Origin: Desmodesmus armatus
Taxonomy: Eukaryota > Chlorophyta > Chlorophyceae > Sphaeropleales > Scenedesmaceae
DNA: 64,000 nucleotides
Assembly: GCA_007449985.2 (NCBI GenBank)
Contig: VIIQ02000031.1
Coordinates: 496,001 to 560,000 of the forward strand
Direction of reading: 5' to 3'
Shown: piece by piece, positions 59,642-64,000 of the stretch
How positions within the stretch are numbered: position 1 is the stretch's first letter
Layout: each line of letters starts with the position of its first letter
The notes under the pieces: model-generated
What the model was told of the DNA's origin: nothing
The model's input: only the letters and a program-made list of their open reading frames with translations
Databases searched by the model: none
Translations under genes and position numbers: made by a program

Positions 59642-60372
59642 GTCTAACGTTGTGCTGCCAGCCAAGACAGCTGTGGGGCTGCTGCTGTTGCTGTGGAGGT
59701 ACAGAGGTGTGGAAGGGAGCTGAACAGCTTGCCTGCAGTACTGACTTGCGTGGCTACCAGCTAGAACAACGTGAATTAGCTACTGATACAGAGGTAAGAG
59801 CAATAACAGAAGGTGGCAAGGAATGTGATTAGCAATGCAGCACTTCAGCACCTCAGTTGCAGCTGACTGTGCAGGTGCTGATCACACCACACACAAAGCA
59901 ACACACACGAGACGCGTTCTTGACAGCCTTATTTCATTGGATCGACGTCAGGGGGTCTCTCTACTGGTAGGTTTTTTCAAGAGGGTCGTAACCAACAAAG
60001 CTTCCGGCATTCAATCTTGCTATCCTTCTGGTTGTCTGCAGTGAAAGAACCATACTGGACGTATCAGTCACGCCTGCCTAGTCTGGCGCTACCTACTGAG
60101 CTCTGAACAACACCAGACAGTGATCTTTCCCTTTGGCTTCACGTCTGAGTGCTCTGACGCGTTGATGTGCTGGCTCAGGATGCCATAGGCTACCTTGAGT
60201 CACTTACGGACTAACCAGCGGGCTCCACAGCACACACAGGTGGGGTCACTGCAAGGGACCAAGCTGCTGTCCCCACATGGCTGGACCTGCTAGCTGCGCC
60301 CTTCACCACTTCCTTGTGAGGACCTGCACAGATACACCTCCTGTGGCTGCTTTTTACAGGCTCGGACACACA
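59642..60372. promoter_or_regulatory. Shared 5' region of ArfGAP and the FAM114-like gene
   Basis: A divergent spacer. Just before the plus-strand ATG at 60373, GCTTTTTACAG looks like a splice acceptor, so a 5' UTR intron is possible; that is why the in-frame Met at 60277 was not chosen as start. Confidence 0.45.
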
Positions 60373-63300
60373 ATGGCCACCACTGGCAAGGGCTCCAGTG
60401 ATACAGAGTATGACTTTGCTGGCGTCACAGGCTCATCAGCAGACGTAGATGATGACTTTGACTGGGCGGATGATGAGCTGCCGCCAGCAAACACAGCCCC
60501 AGCCCTTTCAGCACCAAATCAGCAGGCAGGAGCAGTAGCTGTCAAGCCGCGCGAGGGGCCCATCCCATTCAAGACCCCCAGCAGTGGTGCCCCTACCACC
60601 AACACCCCACCTACTGCAGCCCCGGTGCAGGGCGCCTCTGCTGCTGCATCAGCGGCAGCAGCACCAGCGACAGCACCAAAGCAGGGAGGACCAAATCCTG
60701 CAGCAGCAGCAGCAGCAGCAGCAGCTCGACCTGCAGGTGCAGGCCCACCCGGCCCAAGGCCACCACTAGTGCCACCCCCGGGCTCAGCCTCTGCTGCTCC
60801 TGCAGCAGCACCCGCAGCAGCTGCAGCAGCGCGATCACCGCCAGCAGCACCTGGCGCAGCAGCAGCCGTAGCACCCGCAGCAGCTGCATCAGCACGCCCA
60901 GCACCAGCAGCACCTGCAGGCGCACGAGCTGCCCCCACAGCAGCAGGGCAACGGCCTCCTGCAAGCGCAGGCAGTCCAGCAGCAGCACCAGCAGCAGCAC
61001 CAGCAGCAGCTGCGGGCCCCCGTGCCACCCCACAGCCTGGCGGTGCTAGAGCAGCAGTGACCACAGGTACTGCGCAGCCCGGACCACCAACTGCCAAAGG
61101 GTCAAGCAGTCCTGCAGCAGCAGCAGCAGGGCCACCAGCAGCAGCCAAGGCAGCGGTAAGCACCACAGCAACTGCTGCTAGCTCAGAGATTGCACCAGCA
61201 CCAGGTCAGCAGCAGCCACCCCCTGCTGCTCGCACTGCTGAAGCATCAAGCAGCAGCGGTCCGGGTGGCAGTGGGGGTGGGGGTGGCACAGGTCCTGGCA
61301 GCGCCAGCAGCAGCGGTGGTGGCAGTGCCAAAGGTTGGGGGGGTTGGCTGGCACCTACGGGGCTTGGTGGGCTGAGCAGCAAGCTGCAGCAGGTGGCACT
61401 GGGGGCAGCAAAGGACCTGCAGGAGCTCACTGCAAGTGTGCAGCAGGTGAGGCTCTGCAAGCGCTGAGTCAACAGCAGTAAGCAGCATGACCGTGTGCTG
61501 ACGTGCAGTGATGGTTCTTTTATTGCATGCCTGCAGCTCCATGCATGTGTCTCCGCGCGATGTAACCACATGGGTGCTTGATTTGAAATACCACATGCTG
61601 TTACAACATTGCTTTCCACCAGCTGCATACAAGCTTCCTCACTGGTTGAACAAACAAGATTGACCAGCATATGAGGTTCAGCTTGAATGTAGGGACCTTG
61701 CTTGATGGGGCCTGAGGTTGTTCCCTTGTGTTCCTCATGCAGGTGGTTGCGGAGGTGGTTGCAGCGGAGGACGTCACTGAGGTTGACAGGCTGGCAGAGT
61801 ACCAGGCCCGGCCTGTCCGGCCCCCAACTGGACCAGGCCCAGCAGCTGGGCCAGGTGCAGCACCAGCACCACCGGCAACTGTCATGGCCAGCAGGGACAG
61901 CAGCAACCAGCTGGCAGCTGCGACGAGGGTAAGGCCTGACCTGGCAGAGTGGGGTGCACGGCACTGCAAGACAGCCTAAGCCACGAGCTTCTGACTGTGT
62001 TCAGTTACAACCCAGCCCAGGGTTCTGTCCCCGACACCTGCACTGCATCATCCTGTACCGTATGGACTGTAATGGATTGTCACAGAGTTTGTCGGGTTTG
62101 CCTGTCACTTACGGCTGTGCTGACGGGACATGTGCACACGCTGCAGCCCAAGGAGTGGATTCGTGGTGCTCTGACTGGGTTGTAGGTCCCCTGTAAAGCT
62201 GCATGGAACAGTCACCATCTGCTTGACCTGCGGTGCATTGCAGGGAGGCTCTGCAGCGGCAGGCGGCGACAGCAGCAGCGGCCACCCTGCATCTGCAGCA
62301 GCAGCTGGGGGCTCTGGCATTGAGGCCCCCAGCGCTGAGCTAGACGAAGAGGAGATGCGGCGGCGTGATGTGCTGCAGCGGCTGCAGGGGCGCGACACAC
62401 AACTGGAGTCTGGGCTCAAGGTGCGGTACTGAGGACAGCCTGAGGTACAGTGTGTTGCGGAACAGTATGTAGTGCAGTGTGCAGTACAGTATGCGCATGC
62501 ATGCGCAGTTGGCTGCACATGTGGGTGGAGCGCAATCAAGGGGTACTGGCTGGGGAGGTAGGCCTGGCCAGCAATTGGTTGTGGTCTTTGGCTTCAGAAA
62601 TAGTGCTGATAGACACGCGGGCTGTGTACTTGCTCAGCATTGCTTGTCCAGCAAGCGCATGGTGGCTCTTCTGTCACAACGTTGCCTTCACACCTTTTGT
62701 CATCCTGTGACAGCAGCCAAAGCCCGCTATAGGCCTTCCTCCCCGCCAAGTGGTTTGCTTGCACCCACTCATGTTGAACATGTTTGTACTGCCTTGGTTT
62801 AGATGGGTGGGTTGCAGCTGTGGTACAGTACGCGACAGGATGTGCGGTCGGCTGCACAATGGATGTAATCGAGCCGGCTGGGCTCAGTGTCTGTCTGTGC
62901 CTGTGCTCCACGGCTGGGCAACTCAGTTGAAAAGCCTCACAGCTGCCAGGCGTTTTACTTGACAAGGTCTCTGTAATGATGTCTGCCTGCCCGCTTGCCT
63001 GTCTGTGTTGCCTGCTGCCTGCCTGTGTTGCCTGCCTGCCTGCTTGCCTGCCTGTACTGCTCGCCTGTGTCACCTGCAGGTGATTGACGACCAGGTAGAC
63101 CAGCTGGCGGCCAATGCAGTCAAGGCGCTGGGCTCGCTGTGGGGCGGCATCAACACAGTGGCAAAGACCAGCTGGGGCCTCACCACAGCTATCACAACCA
63201 AGGTGGGCTCCTGCTGGGGGCTGTTGCGGCAGTGGGGCGATGGCGGTGGCAGCCGTGCATGTGTGCTTTCCAAGCGCACATGTTTGGTGACCGCCTCGCT

Positions 63301-63785
63301 TGACAGGGTGGTGGGTGGTGGTGAGATGCTGGGTGGTGATTGTCGTGTCTGGGTGTGTTGCACCATTTTCCAGTCACAGCACCCTGTTACAGCAACAGCT
63401 GAGCACCTGCAAGGAAGTTCACAGGATTGCAGGGGGCTTTGCAATGAGTTGGAAGTTGAGGGGCTTGTTCGTCATGTACCTGACCCGCATTGTCAGCTCA
63501 TTCACTCTTTGTTTGCCCGCTCCTTGCGCGAGGAGGGCACCACCGCGAAGACAGCCCTTGCGACTGTCTGCCTGCTTCACTGCGCCGCCTGCTTGCTTTG
63601 CCCCCCCCCCCTCCCGCCCCTATCCCCCTCCAAGCTCACACCTCCCCCCCCCCCCCACCCCCGTGCCCCGCCCCCCCTCCCCCTTGTCACAGGTTGAGGC
63701 TGCTGCCAAGGAGATGGCCAAGGAGGTGGCTGTGGGGCTGGAGGAGGGAGCATCACTGGTGGCACGCGCGGAGAAGGGACTCGAG
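60373..63785 (+). CDS. Large Ala/Pro-rich FAM114-like protein, 3' end outside window
   Basis: Five exons are visible: 60373..61446, 61743..61928, 62244..62420, 63080..63202, 63693..63785, all phase 0 and ending in good donors; the gene runs past the right edge. The N-terminus is acidic with DVDDDFDWADDELPP. It is followed by about 220 residues of Ala/Pro low complexity, then GWGGWLAPTGLGGLSSKLQQ and VALGAAKDLQELTASVQQVV. Later exons carry IDDQVDQLAANAVKALGSLW and VEAAAKEMAKEVAVGLEEGA, amphipathic helices like the FAM114/NOXP20 core, where a Trp/Gly segment precedes repeated helices. The assignment rests on this pattern only and is tentative; the role of FAM114 proteins is itself linked to Golgi/Rab2 traffic in animals. 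The acceptor of the last visible exon follows about 90 bp of nearly pure C/T. Confidence 0.5.
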
Positions 63786-64000
63786 GTGAGGCCCGACAGG
63801 CATATGCATCACACCATCCCTGTAAACCAGCCCTGCAGGGCGGATGACGGCTCAGGCACCAAGCGCGGGTGCAGTTTCCTATAGCAGCTGCATGCCGCAG
63901 CAGGCTGCAGGACAGGACGACATGAACCCGTGGCTCGCTGGATAGTGTCGAGCTTTGACTCACTGAGTCACTCAGTCTGAAGTCCAAGTGGACTCTGTTC
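63786..64000 (+). other. Intron start of the FAM114-like gene
   Basis: The last 215 bp follow a clear donor (GAG before GTGAGG) and show no further exon I can support. Confidence 0.5.

Noticed and set aside
60519..61166. 215-codon Ala/Gly-rich minus-strand frame
   Set aside because: It mirrors the GCA/CCA-rich sense exon of the FAM114-like gene; GC-rich repeats stay open on both strands.

Overview
The window is nuclear DNA of a green alga. It has many short GT-AG introns whose acceptors very often read CTGCAG, coding sequence rich in alanine and glutamine (GCN and CAG runs), long UTRs, a TGTAA poly(A) motif behind one gene, plastid-type leader peptides, and plant/algal versions of the proteins. 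It resembles a chlorophycean (Scenedesmaceae-like) genome; that placement is inference. No prokaryotic operon, rRNA, CRISPR array or confident full tRNA was seen.

Layout, left to right: (1) the 5' exons of an LTA4H-type M1 aminopeptidase (minus, leaves the window); (2) ERGIC3/Erv46, 10 exons (minus, 1862-4996); (3) a divergently transcribed four-pass cysteine-rich membrane protein (plus, 5590-7669); (4) the spliceosomal G-patch/KOW protein GPKOW/MOS2 (plus, 8643-11749); (5) an unrecognised membrane protein with an LPxGWG repeat (minus, 12986 to about 14.8 kb); (6) a plastid GNAT acetyltransferase (plus, 15818-18093); (7) a STE11/ANP-like MAPKKK with an N-myristoylation start (plus, 18570-22756); (8) about 4.4 kb without a recognised gene, a 31-unit CTG microsatellite, and a decayed DIRS-like tyrosine-recombinase retrotransposon (about 27.3-30.3 kb); (9) a plastid NicO/UreH-type metal transporter (plus, 32311-35065); (10) a 15.8-kb, 25-exon minus-strand gene with nine tandem CAP (SCP/PR-1) domains behind one signal peptide (37586-53375); (11) an AGFG/AGD14-like ArfGAP with DPF and NPF motifs (minus, 54606-59641); (12) the 5' part of a large Ala/Pro-rich FAM114-like protein (plus, 60373 to beyond the right edge).

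The standout is gene 10. Every exon join keeps phase from one ATG to one stop, no inner repeat has its own signal peptide, and the CAP units are separated by long Pro/Gln/Ala linkers, so it reads as a single giant secreted polyprotein-like CAP protein of about 2,740 residues. One CAP unit has lost three of the four cavity residues, two units look recently duplicated, intron placement differs between units, and its introns hold a near-perfect 142-nt hairpin and a 28-nt perfect palindrome. Three one-base frame breaks in it, and one in the retrotransposon, all lie in short C runs, which looks more like sequencing undercalls than decay.

Genes 2, 11 and possibly 12 belong to the early secretory or endocytic pathway, but neighbours are not operonic. 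Divergent pairs share short 5' regions. Exon positions were worked out by hand from splice signals, frame and remembered family patterns; no alignment or expression data were available.
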